Shown here piece by piece: positions 8,568-17,087 of a stretch of 62,791 nucleotides of DNA. Source of the stretch: an uncultured Clostridia bacterium (GTDB lineage Bacteria; Bacillota; Clostridia; TANB77; CAG-508); contig CALXJJ010000008.1 of NCBI GenBank assembly GCA_944388605.1, positions 1-62,791 of the forward strand, in the 5' to 3' direction. The notes under the pieces were generated by a model. The model ran no database searches and was not told the origin of the DNA. It saw nothing but the letters and a program-made list of their open reading frames with translations. Each line of letters begins with the position of its first letter. The stretch's first letter is position 1. Made by a program: the position numbers and the translations under genes.

Positions 8568-8672
8568 GGAATTATTAAAGAAGCAAACCATTGCTCACCT
8601 TAACTTATTAGAAAAAGGTTAAAATTATATATACATATTTATATATATGGTTGGGTTGGTTTGTTTTTTTTC
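8568..8672 (+). ncRNA. L20-type leader of the infC operon
   Basis: The leader contains GCAAACCATTGCTCACC (about 8582-8598) and, about 60 nt later, GGTTGGGTTGGTTTG followed by eight T (8664-8671). CAAACCA and TGGTTTG can pair over that distance, giving a terminator just before infC. This fits the L20-binding leader known to control infC-rpmI-rplT in low-GC Gram-positives, where free L20 stabilises termination. Structure was judged by eye only. Confidence 0.65.
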
Positions 8673-8706
8673 AAATCAATTTTTTTATTTTATGGAGGTG
8701 TTCTAT

Positions 8707-9222
8707 ATAAAACAAGATTTACTTATTAATGAACAAATAAAAGCAAAAGAAGTTCAAATAATAACAACTGAAGGTGAAAAGATTGGCCCTATTTCTTTAA
8801 GAGAAGCTTTGGATATGGCAGAAGATAAGAAATTAGATTTAGTTTTAGTAGCTACAAACAACAATCCACCAATTTGTAAATTGATGAATTATGGGAAATA
8901 TAAATTTGAACAAGCAAAACGTGAAAAAGAAGCTAAGAAGAAACAAAAAACATTTGATGTAAAAGAAATAAGAATTACACCAAATATTGAACAACATGAT
9001 TTGGAATTTAAAGTAAAAAATGCAAAAAAATTTATTGCAGACGGAGATAAAGTAAAAATAACAGTTCGTTTTAGAGGAAGAGAAATGAATTATATAAAAT
9101 TGGGTGAACAAAATTTAAACAAATTTATTGAAGCTATGTCAGAGGTTGCAATACCAGAAAAAAAACCAATTTTAGAAGGAAGGAATATGTTTATTATCTT
9201 GGCAAAAAAGCCAGTTAAATAA
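8707..9222 (+). CDS. infC: Translation initiation factor IF-3 (AUA start)
   Basis: IF-3 binds the 30S subunit and checks start-codon and initiator-tRNA pairing. Seen: the N-domain pattern LLINEQIKAKEVQII, the linker PICKLMNYGKYKFEQAKREKEAKKKQK and the C-domain RITPNIEQHDLEFKVKNAKKF. Start choice: GGAGGTG at 8694-8700 is followed after 6 nt by ATA at 8707, giving IKQDLLINEQ and a 171-aa protein of normal length. An in-frame ATG at 8692 overlaps the Shine-Dalgarno and has none of its own, and ATG 8647 lies inside the leader terminator. Rare start codons (AUU, AUC, AUA) in infC are known and let IF-3 repress itself. First gene of infC-rpmI-rplT. Confidence 0.93.
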   Translation: MKQDLLINEQIKAKEVQIITTEGEKIGPISLREALDMAEDKKLDLVLVATNNNPPICKLMNYGKYKFEQAKREKEAKKKQKTFDVKEIRITPNIEQHDLEFKVKNAKKFIADGDKVKITVRFRGREMNYIKLGEQNLNKFIEAMSEVAIPEKKPILEGRNMFIILAKKPVK

Positions 9223-9249
9223 GACTTAAATAATAAAGGAGGAAAAAGT

Positions 9250-9453
9250 ATGCCAAAGTTAAAAACTAATAAAGCTGCTAAGAAAAGATATTCATATACA
9301 GCTACAGGTAAAGTAAAAAGAACAAAATCAAATAGAAGACATCTATTAGCAAATAAAACATCAAGAGCAAAATCAAGAGGAAAAGTTCAAGATGCTTATG
9401 CAAGCAAGACATGCGAAGCAGGTATCAAAAAACTATTACCTTATGGAAATTAA
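9250..9453 (+). CDS. rpmI: 50S ribosomal protein L35 (bL35)
   Basis: 67-aa basic protein with the family opening MPKLKTNKAAKKRY, then GKVKRTKSNRRHLL and the C-terminal KKLLPYG. Ribosome binding site AAAGGAGGAA upstream; 27 bp after infC and 20 bp before rplT in the conserved infC-rpmI-rplT order, so it falls under the L20 leader. Confidence 0.97.
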   Translation: MPKLKTNKAAKKRYSYTATGKVKRTKSNRRHLLANKTSRAKSRGKVQDAYASKTCEAGIKKLLPYGN

Positions 9454-9473
9454 TATGAAGAGGAGGAAACAAA

Positions 9474-9824
9474 ATGGCAAGAGTTAAAACAGCAATAATT
9501 ACTCGTAAAAAACATAAAAAAATATTAAAAAGAGCAAAAGGTTATTATGGTGCAAAACATTATAGATTTAGAATGGCTAAACAAGCTGTTATGAAATCAG
9601 GAATGTATGCTTATGTAGGAAGAAAAGATAAAAAAAGTAATTTTAGAAAATTGTGGATTGCAAGAATAAATGCGGCTAGTCGCCAAAATGGTTTAACTTA
9701 TAGTAAATTAATAGCTGGATTAAAGAAAGCTAATGTAACTATAAATAGAAAAATGCTTGCAGAACTTGCAGTAACAGATAGTAAAGCTTTTGCAAAAATT
9801 GCAGAAATGGCAAAAAATGCATAA
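9474..9824 (+). CDS. rplT: 50S ribosomal protein L20 (bL20)
   Basis: 116-aa assembly protein of the large subunit and presumed autorepressor of this operon through the leader. Seen: [26 protein letters not shown] compressed to the usual motif ARVK...KGYYGAKH, then [12 protein letters not shown] and the C-terminal half ending in [15 protein letters not shown]. Ribosome binding site GAGGAGG precedes ATG 9474. A strong terminator follows directly. Confidence 0.97.
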   Translation: MARVKTAIITRKKHKKILKRAKGYYGAKHYRFRMAKQAVMKSGMYAYVGRKDKKSNFRKLWIARINAASRQNGLTYSKLIAGLKKANVTINRKMLAELAVTDSKAFAKIAEMAKNA

Positions 9825-9835
9825 ATAAAATAAAG

Positions 9836-9868
9836 AATATCTAAGATGATCTTAGGTATTTTTTTTGT
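9836..9868 (+). terminator. Terminator of infC-rpmI-rplT
   Basis: 11-bp stem AATATCTAAGA / TCTTAGGTATT (9836-9846, 9850-9860) followed by eight T. Confidence 0.9.
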
Positions 9869-9915
9869 TCTATTTTAACACTTCTTATCATAATAATTAA
9901 ATAGGAAATGAAAAC

Positions 9916-10185
9916 TTGCACACAAATTATTTCATAAATTTCAAGCATGAACAAATTAGCTAAAAATCCAAAGTGAAAAATTAAAATTTATGCAAAGTTT
10001 AAAAATTTTAGAGTTGTTCAAAGAACAAATCGGAAAGCCTTAAAATTTATATTAAATTTATCTTTCCTCGTTAGCTTTTTAGTAAATTTGTTCCTAAGCC
10101 AATCTTACGAAGTCAAAATTGTGTGCAGTCGTTAGAGCGTAGCGACTTTTCTACAATAGGAAAGGATAACTTTCCTATTGTAGAA
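9916..10185. repeat. Dispersed intergenic repeat: two module C copies head-to-head plus module B
   Basis: 9916-10019 is a diverged plus-orientation copy of module C (TTGCACACAAATT ... GAACAAATT ... GTTGTTC). 10023-10185 is a well-conserved copy in the opposite orientation: it starts with GAACAAATCGGAAAGCC, includes the GTTCCTAAGCC and GTGTGCAGTCGTTAGAG segments, and ends in module B, a 16-bp palindrome with arms TTCTACAATAGGAAAG (10149-10164) and 10170-10185. It fills the rplT to dipeptidase gap; no gene was found inside. Confidence 0.8.
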
Positions 10186-10216
10186 AAAAATTCCTAGAAA
10201 AGGAATGTGAGTAAAT

Positions 10217-11176
10217 ATGAAAATGATTATAGATGGACATTGTGATAGTATACAAAGAGCTTTTGATGAGAAGAAAAATATAAATGATAAAGAATTACAA
10301 TTTACATTTGAAAAGGCAAAAAAATTTTCTTCATATATTCAAATGTTAGCAGTTTTTGTAAATCCAACATATACAAGAAAAGAAAATGGAGGATTTATTA
10401 GAGCTAATAGTATTATTGATAAATTTTATTCTGAAAAAGGTAACATAATATTAGTAGAAAATGAAAATGATTTAAATAATGTAATAAATAAACAAAAATA
10501 TGGTGCAATATTAACTATAGAAAATGGAAGTGCAATAAGTAGTAATTTAGATAATATATGGAAATTAAAGCAAAGAGGGGTTAAAGTAATGTCAATTACT
10601 TGGAATTCTGATAATGAACTTGGATGTGGTGCTTTAAATAAAGAAAATGATACAGGTCTTACAAATTTAGGAAAAGAATATGTAAAGAAACTAGTAAAAG
10701 AAAATATTTTAGTAGATGTATCACATAGTTCATTAAAAACCTTTTATGATGTAATGGATATATCTAATGATAATGTTGTAGCAACACATTCATGTGTATA
10801 TAAAATATGTAACCATTTAAGAAATTTACGAGATGAACAGATAAAATTAATATCACAGAAAAATGGAATTATAGGAATTTGTTTTTGTAAAGAATTTTTA
10901 AGTAAGAAAAAAGCTAATGTGTTAGATATAGTAAAACATATAGATTATGTAGTAAATTTAGTGGGGATAGATTATGTTGGAATTGGGAGTGACTTTGATG
11001 GAATTAATAAAAATGATTTACCCGAAGGAATAAAAGATGTAACAAATATAGATTTAATAGAAAGAGAACTATATAAGATTGGTTATAAAGAAAATGATGT
11101 AGATAAGATAATGGGAGAAAATTGGATAAGGGTGTTAAATAATATTATGAAAGAAGAACAAATCGAAAAGACTTAA
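10217..11176 (+). CDS. Membrane dipeptidase family protein (peptidase M19)
   Basis: Zinc dipeptidase of the renal dipeptidase family, which hydrolyses dipeptides, including some with D-residues. Seen: the metal motif DGHCD (residues 6-10), TIENGSA with the bridging Glu (about 103), DVSHSS and ATHS with the later metal His residues (about 172 and 194), GIGSDFDGI (about 255) and the closing GENWIRVL. 319 aa is normal. No signal peptide, so it is cytoplasmic despite the family name. Monocistronic by context: an intergenic repeat lies on each side. Its last codons (EEQIEKT) and stop lie within the conserved end sequence of the downstream repeat (GAACAAATCGAAAAGACTTAA). It follows sequence close to the repeat's module B, so its promoter is unclear. 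Confidence 0.88.
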   Translation: MKMIIDGHCDSIQRAFDEKKNINDKELQFTFEKAKKFSSYIQMLAVFVNPTYTRKENGGFIRANSIIDKFYSEKGNIILVENENDLNNVINKQKYGAILTIENGSAISSNLDNIWKLKQRGVKVMSITWNSDNELGCGALNKENDTGLTNLGKEYVKKLVKENILVDVSHSSLKTFYDVMDISNDNVVATHSCVYKICNHLRNLRDEQIKLISQKNGIIGICFCKEFLSKKKANVLDIVKHIDYVVNLVGIDYVGIGSDFDGINKNDLPEGIKDVTNIDLIERELYKIGYKENDVDKIMGENWIRVLNNIMKEEQIEKT

Positions 11177-11290
11177 AATTTGTATAAATTTTAAGTCTTT
11201 CTGTAAATTGTTTTTTGTATAGGAAAAATTGAGTTTTTTCTACACAAAAACATTGCTTCGCTTTAATAGATACACACAAATTTTATATTA
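11155..11290. repeat. Dispersed repeat fragment with bidirectional terminator
   Basis: GAACAAATCGAAAAGACTTAAAATTT is the inverted right end of module C. Together with 11186-11200 it makes a perfect 15-bp hairpin (AAAGACTTAAAATTT at 11167-11181, loop GTAT) that can end transcription of both the dipeptidase and spoVAE. Module A-like sequence (TTTTTGTATAGGAAAAATTGAG) and CATTGC follow at about 11213-11255. Confidence 0.7.
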
Positions 11291-11674
11291 TTGCTTTTTT
11301 ATTTTAGGTTTAGCTATTAAAGAAGCAATATATCCAAAGAAAATTGCAGCTGCAATTCCACCACTAGCAGATTTTACTCCACCAACAAATGCACCAAGTA
11401 ATCCAGATTTTTGGACTTCCTCTATAGCACCTTTTGCAAGATTAGCACCAAAACCAGTAAGAGGAACTGTTGCACCACTTCCAGCAAAGTCTATTAAATA
11501 TTTATATAATCCAAGACCTCCTAGAATTACTCCAGTTGTAACAAAAACAACTAATATTTTTGCAGGGGTTAGTTTTGTTTTATCTATTAATATTTGACCA
11601 ATAACGCATATGAATCCCCCAACAATAAAACAACGAAGTACAAGCATCCAATCTATATTTTGAAAAAACTCCAT
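11288..11674 (-). CDS. spoVAE: Stage V sporulation protein AE (SpoVAE/AEb)
   Basis: Inner spore membrane protein of the SpoVA channel that moves Ca-dipicolinate into the forespore and out on germination. 128 aa with four hydrophobic segments; family motifs GGFICVIGQILID near residue 20, GSGATVPLTGFGANLAKGAIEEV near 68 and GGIAAAIFFGYIASL near 105. Last gene of the minus-strand operon; it starts 19 bp after spoVAD. It ends at the hairpin in the repeat fragment. Forespore (sigma-G) control is expected from the family. Confidence 0.95.
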   Translation of the reverse strand: MEFFQNIDWMLVLRCFIVGGFICVIGQILIDKTKLTPAKILVVFVTTGVILGGLGLYKYLIDFAGSGATVPLTGFGANLAKGAIEEVQKSGLLGAFVGGVKSASGGIAAAIFFGYIASLIAKPKIKKQ

Positions 11675-11693
11675 AATTTGCTCACATCCTTTT

Positions 11694-12698
11694 TTAAATT
11701 TCTATGGAAATGGCATGTGCAATTCCAGGTATACTTTCACCTTGTTGGGTACTAGTTGAATTCATTAGTGCACCAGTAGCAACTAATAATAATCTTCTTA
11801 TTCTTTTTTCCTTTAACTCTTTGAAAAAATATCCAGAAAAAATAGTACCAATACAAGCACATCCGCTACCACCTGAATGAGTATCTTGTTTATTTTTATC
11901 AAACATTAATACACCACAATCATTATATAAAGATTTAATATTATATCCTTTTGATTGCATCATTTCATTTAATATATCTTTTCCAATATGACCTAAATCT
12001 CCAGATATAATTGCATCATAATAGCTTGGTTTCCTCCCAGTATCCTCAAAATGTTGTATTATTGTATCTAGGGCAGCTGGTGCCATTGCAGCTCCCATAT
12101 TATTAGCATCTTTTATACCCATATCAACAATTTTACCAGGAGTGATATGAGTAATATATGGACCTTCACCGACATGACCCAATATACTAGCTCCAGATCC
12201 TGTAACAGTCCATTGAGATGTAGGTGGTCTTTGATTTCCTAGTTCTAGAGGAAATCTAAATTGTTTTTCAGCACTACAAAAGTGACTAGATGTAGCACAC
12301 AATACATATTTTGCTGCACCAGATTCAATAAATACACTTCCTAAACACATACTTTCAACAAATGTTGAACAAGCACCAAAAACACCAAAGAAAGGAATAT
12401 TAAGAGCACGTAATCCAAAGCTTGATGAAATACATTGATTAAGTAAGTCTCCTGCAAAACAAAAATCTATATCTTTAGAAGGAATTCCAGATTTTGATAT
12501 TACTGTGTTTACAGTCTCTTTTATTATTTTACTTTCAGCTTTTTCCCAAGTTTTTTCACCCCAGAATTCGTCAGTTAAACACTGATCAAAATATTTAGCC
12601 ATTGGACCTTCACTTTCTTTTGGACCCACAATTGATGCTGTTTCTAAGATAATTGGTGGAGCATCAAAACTAATAGTTTGTTTTCCTACTTTTTTCAT
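11694..12698 (-). CDS. spoVAD: Stage V sporulation protein AD (SpoVAD)
   Basis: Soluble, thiolase-fold SpoVA component that binds dipicolinic acid at the inner spore membrane. Seen: KKVGKQTISFDAPPII at the start, EGPMAKYFDQCLTDEFWGEKTWEKAE, the FGACSTFVESM region, SSHFCSAEKQFRFPLELGNQRPPTSQWTVTG and the C-terminal GSGCACIGTIF. 334 aa is normal. The ribosome binding site GGAGGTG lies just before the ATG at 12698. Middle gene of spoVAC-AD-AE, 14 bp after spoVAC. Confidence 0.97.
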   Translation of the reverse strand: MKKVGKQTISFDAPPIILETASIVGPKESEGPMAKYFDQCLTDEFWGEKTWEKAESKIIKETVNTVISKSGIPSKDIDFCFAGDLLNQCISSSFGLRALNIPFFGVFGACSTFVESMCLGSVFIESGAAKYVLCATSSHFCSAEKQFRFPLELGNQRPPTSQWTVTGSGASILGHVGEGPYITHITPGKIVDMGIKDANNMGAAMAPAALDTIIQHFEDTGRKPSYYDAIISGDLGHIGKDILNEMMQSKGYNIKSLYNDCGVLMFDKNKQDTHSGGSGCACIGTIFSGYFFKELKEKRIRRLLLVATGALMNSTSTQQGESIPGIAHAISIEI

Positions 12699-12712
12699 AA
12701 AACACCTCCATA

Positions 12713-13156
12713 TTAAATAATAAAACTTGCAATAATTCCTACAATAACAGAAGCAGATATACCAAATACTAAAACAGGACCTGCGACTGTAAACATTTTT
12801 CCACCAACTCCCATAACATATCCTTCTGATTTATATTCAATTGCAGGAGATACTATGGAATTTGCAAAACCTGTTATAGGCACAAGAGAACCTGCACCTG
12901 CAAATTTTCCAATTTTATTAAATATATTTAAACTAGTTAAAAATGCACTTATTCCTATCAACGTTATGGAAACTATTGTACTAGAAGCTTGAGAATCAAA
13001 TCCTTTGTATTTACAAAATTCTAAAATTAATTGTCCTATAGTACAAATAAGTCCTCCAACCCAAAAAGCATTAAAACAGTTTTTTAATATTGGTGAATCA
13101 GGAGATTTTTTATCAACATAATCACTATATTCTTGTTTTGTTTCAATAGGTTTCAA
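12713..13156 (-). CDS. spoVAC: Stage V sporulation protein AC (SpoVAC)
   Basis: Integral membrane SpoVA component that shows mechanosensitive channel behaviour in Bacillus. 147 aa with four to five hydrophobic segments; family motifs NCFNAFWVGGLICTIGQ near residue 27, GAGSLVPITGFANSIVSPAIE near 87 and GYVMGVGGKMFTVAGPVLVFG near 110. AGGAGGTG precedes the ATG at 13156. It starts 11 bp after the dodecin gene, so the four genes probably form one transcript. Confidence 0.96.
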   Translation of the reverse strand: MKPIETKQEYSDYVDKKSPDSPILKNCFNAFWVGGLICTIGQLILEFCKYKGFDSQASSTIVSITLIGISAFLTSLNIFNKIGKFAGAGSLVPITGFANSIVSPAIEYKSEGYVMGVGGKMFTVAGPVLVFGISASVIVGIIASFII

Positions 13157-13167
13157 AATAACACCTC

Positions 13168-13380
13168 CTAATCTCTATCTCTATCAATAATAAAAGATAG
13201 GTCTAAATCTGCATAGTATTCTTCTATTTTCTTACCAGATATTTTGGCTCTTTGATCTAAAATTTTTACAGAAGATAAATAGTCTATAGTTTTAGAAGCT
13301 TCATTTATAGCCTGTACAATTGCATCTTTCCACGAAACGGTGGAAACTCCTGTTATAATTAAATGTTTTTCCATATTCAT
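13168..13380 (-). CDS. Dodecin-family small flavin-binding protein
   Basis: 70-aa protein with the dodecin pattern: a first strand (KHLIITGVST), SWKDAIVQAINEASKT as the helix, then SVKILDQRAKISGKKIEEYYADLDLSFIID as the two returning strands. Dodecins form hollow 12-mers that bind flavins (or CoA). Start at ATG 13380 chosen for GGAGGTTGA upstream; an earlier frame start at 13422 has no such site. Leads the spoVAC-AD-AE operon by 11 bp, so expression in the forespore is likely (inference). Whether it binds flavin cannot be read from the sequence: the Trp of SW is present, the position used for flavin stacking in other dodecins was not checked. Confidence 0.8.
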   Translation of the reverse strand: MNMEKHLIITGVSTVSWKDAIVQAINEASKTIDYLSSVKILDQRAKISGKKIEEYYADLDLSFIIDRDRD

Positions 13381-13468
13381 TAAAATCAACCTCCATTTTC
13401 TTGTTAATAATATAATTTCCATAAATGAAAAAAATATACAGAAAAAATAAAATTGCGTAAAAATAAAT

Positions 13469-13497
13469 TTGAAAAAAAATAAAATATAGTATAAAAT
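13469..13497 (+). promoter_or_regulatory. Promoter of trmB
   Basis: TTGAAA (13469-13474), 17 bp, TAAAAT (13492-13497), 37 bp from the TTG start. Confidence 0.6.
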
Positions 13498-13533
13498 GTT
13501 TTAAAGATTGAAAAAAGTGGAGGATGATAAAAA

Positions 13534-14205
13534 TTGAGAATACGTTTTAAAAAATGGGCAAGACCAGAATTGGAAGCAAGTAAATTTTATATAGATAATC
13601 CAAAAGAATATAAAGGAAAGTGGAGAGAATTATTTGGAAATGATAATAAAATTCATTTGGAATTAGGTTGTGGAAAAGGGTATTTTATATCAGAACTGGC
13701 AGTGAATAATAAAAATATTAACTATATAGCAATAGATATGGTAGATGCGATGCTTGGATGGGCTAAAAGAAATATAGAAAATAGATATGATAAAGAAAAT
13801 TTAAAAATTGATAATATTTTCTTGACAAGATATGATATAGAAAGAATATTAGATATTATTAATAAAGAAGATAAAATAGAAAGAATTTATATAAATTTTT
13901 GTAATCCATGGCCAAGAGGAAAACATAGAAAGAAAAGACTCACACATACTAATCAATTAGAAAAATATAAAGTCTTTTTAGATAATAATGGAGAAATATT
14001 GTTTAAAACAGATGATGATAGCTTATTTTATGATAGTATAAATTATTTTAAAAAAAGTGGATTTGAAATAGAAAAAAAGACAGAAGATTTAGAAAAAGAA
14101 ATTGATTTTTGGGATAAAAGATGTGAAAATATAGAAACAGAACATGAAAAAATGTTTAAAGAAAAGGGGATAAAAATTAAAGCTTGTATAGCAAAACTTA
14201 ATTAA
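13534..14205 (+). CDS. trmB: tRNA (guanine-N7-)-methyltransferase TrmB
   Basis: SAM-dependent enzyme making m7G46 in the tRNA variable loop. Seen: the SAM-binding motif LELGCGKGYFISELA near residue 46, the INFCNPWPRGKHRKKRLTH active-site loop near 126, and a C-terminal IETEHEKMFKEKG pattern. 223 aa is normal. The start is TTG at 13534, 10 nt after GGAGG; no ATG or GTG fits. Divergent from the dodecin-spoVA operon. Confidence 0.94.
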   Translation: MRIRFKKWARPELEASKFYIDNPKEYKGKWRELFGNDNKIHLELGCGKGYFISELAVNNKNINYIAIDMVDAMLGWAKRNIENRYDKENLKIDNIFLTRYDIERILDIINKEDKIERIYINFCNPWPRGKHRKKRLTHTNQLEKYKVFLDNNGEILFKTDDDSLFYDSINYFKKSGFEIEKKTEDLEKEIDFWDKRCENIETEHEKMFKEKGIKIKACIAKLN

Positions 14206-14214
14206 AAGGCACAT

Positions 14215-14252
14215 TCCACAGAAAAAAATTCAAAATAAATTTTTTCTGTGGA
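14215..14252. terminator. Terminator after trmB
   Basis: Inverted repeat TTCCACAGAAAAAAATT / AATTTTTTCTGTGGAA, about 15 bp, spanning 14215-14252. It can serve both directions. Confidence 0.75.
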
Positions 14253-14302
14253 AAAACAAAGAATTTTAAATTTATAATGAAATATCACATTTATTGTTAT
14301 AT

Positions 14303-14370
14303 ATTGCACACAAATTAACAAAAATCCAAATAGAAAGTTTTAACTAGTACAAATTTTAAGGTTTTGCTAT
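14303..14370 (+). repeat. Dispersed repeat, partial module C
   Basis: Starts ATTGCACACAAATTAAC and ends AAATTTTAAGGTTTTGCTATTTGTTC, matching the two ends of module C. The right end overlaps the last codons and stop of the alpha-amylase reading frame on the other strand. Confidence 0.65.
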
Positions 14371-15837
14371 TTGTTCTCTTCATAATTATTTTCTTTTTTT
14401 ATCCAAACAGAAACACTACCACCATTAACATAAAAAACACCATTTCCATCACTATCTATGTACACAGGTTTAGAAATATTACCTGTACAGTCATATAATG
14501 TTTGATTAGCTAATCGTTTCCCTACATTCATTTTCTTAGATCCACCAGCTCCATCTGTTAATATAACAGCCATGCCAGAGTCAGGATGTTCATAATCTCC
14601 TTCACGAGTCCACCCAATAATATTTGGATGATCAAAATAATCAATTTGGTGACCATATGCAAAATATTTCCTTGCCCAAAGTAGTTTTTCTAATTTTTCT
14701 TTCATTGGGTGTACATTTTTTTCTGGAATACCATAATAATCTCCATAAAATATACAAGGCAAACCATCTTTTCTAAGTAAAATAAGAGCATAAGCTAATG
14801 GCTTAAACCATTCATGAATCCAAGATTGTAATGATTGGCCGTATTTCAGTATCATGATTGTCAACAAAAGTAACAGCTTTATCTGGATTTGACTTTACAA
14901 GTGTTCCATCAAAAATTTTCCTCATATCATATGTACCAGAACTATTGCATGCATTGAAAAAATTGTAATGTAAAGGAACATCGAATAAAGACATTAAGTT
15001 ATTTGTTTCTTCTATATACGAATTTAGTAAATTAACATTAGTTGACCAATATTCACCTACTGTAAACAATTTTTTTTCAGTCCAAGAACGTAAATCAGAA
15101 AGCCAATTAGTAAAAAAGTCTGCTCTTATATGCTTTACAGCATCAATTCTAAATCCATTTATATTTGTTATTGATAAATACCATTTTCCCCAGTTATTTA
15201 GTTCATTTACTACATCAACATTATTTAAGTCCACATCTGCACCCATTAAATAATCAAAATTTCCGTTTTCTAAATCTACTTCTTTGTCCCAATGTTTTCC
15301 ATAAAAAATATATATAGATTTTTTCTTTTTATATTCGTCCCAATCAACACCATGAAAATGTGTCCAATTCCATTTAAAATCTGAATATTTATTATTACGA
15401 CCATCAAAATTATATTTAGTCCAAGCAAGAATTTTTTGTGGTTTTGAAATAAATCTAGTTCTATTTGATGGATCATTTTCTATAGCGATAACTTCTTCTG
15501 TACCATCAGCTCCTAATCTATGATTAAAAACAATATCTGCAATAACATTTATATTATTTCCTTGCAAAGTTTTTATTGCTTTTAAATATTCATCTTTTGA
15601 TCCATATTTTGTACGTATACTACCTTTTTGATCAAATTCACCTAAATCGTACATATCATAAACTCCATAACCTACTTCATTAATACCACCTGTACCTTTA
15701 TATGCAGGAGGAAGCCAAATTGAAGTAATACCAATAGAACTTAAATATTGTGCATCTCTAATACATGAGTTCCATAGATTTGACTCTGGTTTTATATACC
15801 ATTCGAAATATTGCATCATTGTTTCATTTGTATTCAC
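14367..15837 (-). pseudogene. Cytoplasmic alpha-amylase (GH13), single-base frameshift
   Basis: Alpha-amylase of the liquefying Bacillus type without a signal peptide, acting on alpha-1,4-glucans. GTG 15837 follows GGAGG by 7 nt. The first frame (15837 to 14812) has TMMQYFEWY, region I DIVFNH, region II GFRIDAVKHI with the nucleophile Asp, region III GEYW with the acid Glu, and region IV FVDNHD. Directly after NHDTE the frame breaks: dropping one A of the GAAATA at about 14844-14846 restores DTEYGQSLQSW and joins the second frame (14867 to 14367), which carries LLRKDGLPCIFYGDYYG and domain C. Intact length would be about 489 aa. All catalytic residues lie before the break, but the last barrel strands and domain C do not. 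Either a young pseudogene or a sequence error. Confidence 0.85.
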
Positions 15838-15965
15838 TAGATAACCTCCAATCAGCTAATAAAAGCTAAAATATAAAAATATTATAACATATTTTCAAAA
15901 AAAGATGAAAAAAAATTAAAAATATATTATAATAGATGTAATTTAAGAAAGGATAGGTATTAAAT

Positions 15966-17042
15966 ATGCAATTTGTAAATAATATAGTAGCATGGTTTAG
16001 GAATTTAAGTATTGAGACTTTAATAGATATAATGGTAGCAATTATTGTAATAATAGTTTTTGGTATTCTTTCTTCAGGATTTTCATATATTTTATTAAAA
16101 ATATTTAATAGGAAGAAAAGTAAAGAATATATAAAATCAACTTCGCTATATTTACCACTAAAAGCGATGTTTGTATTAGTTGGTGTGTTTTTAGCAGTTA
16201 ATATTTTAGCATTGCCAACAGCATGGATGAAATATATATATAAAGGATTTAAAATTGCTATTATATTGATTATAGCTAAAGGTATAGCAGATGCATTTTC
16301 TTCAAATTCTAAAATCTTTAAAAGATTACAACATAAAGGTAAACTTAAAGAAAATAAAGCATTAGCAAATTTCTTTAGTAAAATAATAAAAGTTATTATT
16401 TATATAATAGCTGGTTTTATGGTTGTTAGTGAATTTGGATATAATTTAAATGGTATAATAGCAGGTTTAGGATTAGGAAGTGTTGTTATTGCTTTAGCAG
16501 CACAAGATATTGCAAAAAATTTATTTGGTGGTGCTGCAATAATTTTTGATAAGCCTTTTGAAGTAGGAGATTATATAGAAACAGGAACTATATCTGGAAC
16601 TGTAGAAGATATTACTTTTAGAAGTACTAGAATTAGAAAAGTTGATAATACAGTTGTAACTGTTACTAATTCTGTACTGTCTAATGAGTCTATAAGTAAT
16701 TGGAATAGAATTACAAAAAGAAGATATGAATTTAATATAAGAATTCCACTAAACACAAAACCAGAAATAATAGATAGGATTGTTAGCCGTATGAAATTTA
16801 TGCTTAAAAGTAATAAAAATATAATAGAAGATTCAGTAGAAGTATTTTTTAATCAATTTAATGAAGACTCAATAAATATACTTACATATTTATATACAAA
16901 TATAACAAATTATGATGAATATATGCAATTAAAAAATGATATAAATTTGGATGTTAAGAAATTATTAGAAACAGAAAATATAAAATTATCATATCCAACA
17001 CAAAATGTATATGTGTCAATGGAAAGTTTTGACAAGAAATAG
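15966..17042 (+). CDS. MscS-family small-conductance mechanosensitive channel
   Basis: Membrane channel that opens under osmotic downshock. 358 aa: three to four N-terminal hydrophobic segments (about 15-40, 63-85, 90-110, 137-155), then the MscS pore helix pattern GLGLGSVVIALAAQDIAKNLFGG (about 166-188) and the beta domain FDKPFEVGDYIETGTISGTVEDI, RSTRIRKVDNTVVTVTNSVLSNESISNW. The ribosome binding site is AAAGGATAGG. The last codons contain the -35 box of the gatCAB promoter. Confidence 0.92.
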   Translation: MQFVNNIVAWFRNLSIETLIDIMVAIIVIIVFGILSSGFSYILLKIFNRKKSKEYIKSTSLYLPLKAMFVLVGVFLAVNILALPTAWMKYIYKGFKIAIILIIAKGIADAFSSNSKIFKRLQHKGKLKENKALANFFSKIIKVIIYIIAGFMVVSEFGYNLNGIIAGLGLGSVVIALAAQDIAKNLFGGAAIIFDKPFEVGDYIETGTISGTVEDITFRSTRIRKVDNTVVTVTNSVLSNESISNWNRITKRRYEFNIRIPLNTKPEIIDRIVSRMKFMLKSNKNIIEDSVEVFFNQFNEDSINILTYLYTNITNYDEYMQLKNDINLDVKKLLETENIKLSYPTQNVYVSMESFDKK

Positions 17043-17057
17043 AAAAAGTATTATAAT
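17029..17057 (+). promoter_or_regulatory. Consensus promoter of gatCAB
   Basis: Perfect TTGACA (17029-17034), 17 bp, TATAAT (17052-17057). The -35 box is inside the last codons of the mscS gene. Confidence 0.8.
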
Positions 17058-17087
17058 AAAAAGCATGAAAGATAGGAGTTGATATTA

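Noticed and set aside
8647-8706. N-terminal extension of IF-3 from ATG 8647
   Set aside because: It lies inside the leader terminator, has no ribosome binding site and is rich in Phe; homology begins at 8707.
13381-13470. Sigma-G promoter for the dodecin-spoVA operon
   Set aside because: Partial matches (GTATA, CATTTAT) are present but the spacing is wrong; in such AT-rich DNA this is not evidence.
14367-14867. Separate small gene for the amylase C-terminal part
   Set aside because: Its protein continues the amylase fold exactly (GLPCIFYGDYYG) and the first residues before the frameshift are non-homologous.
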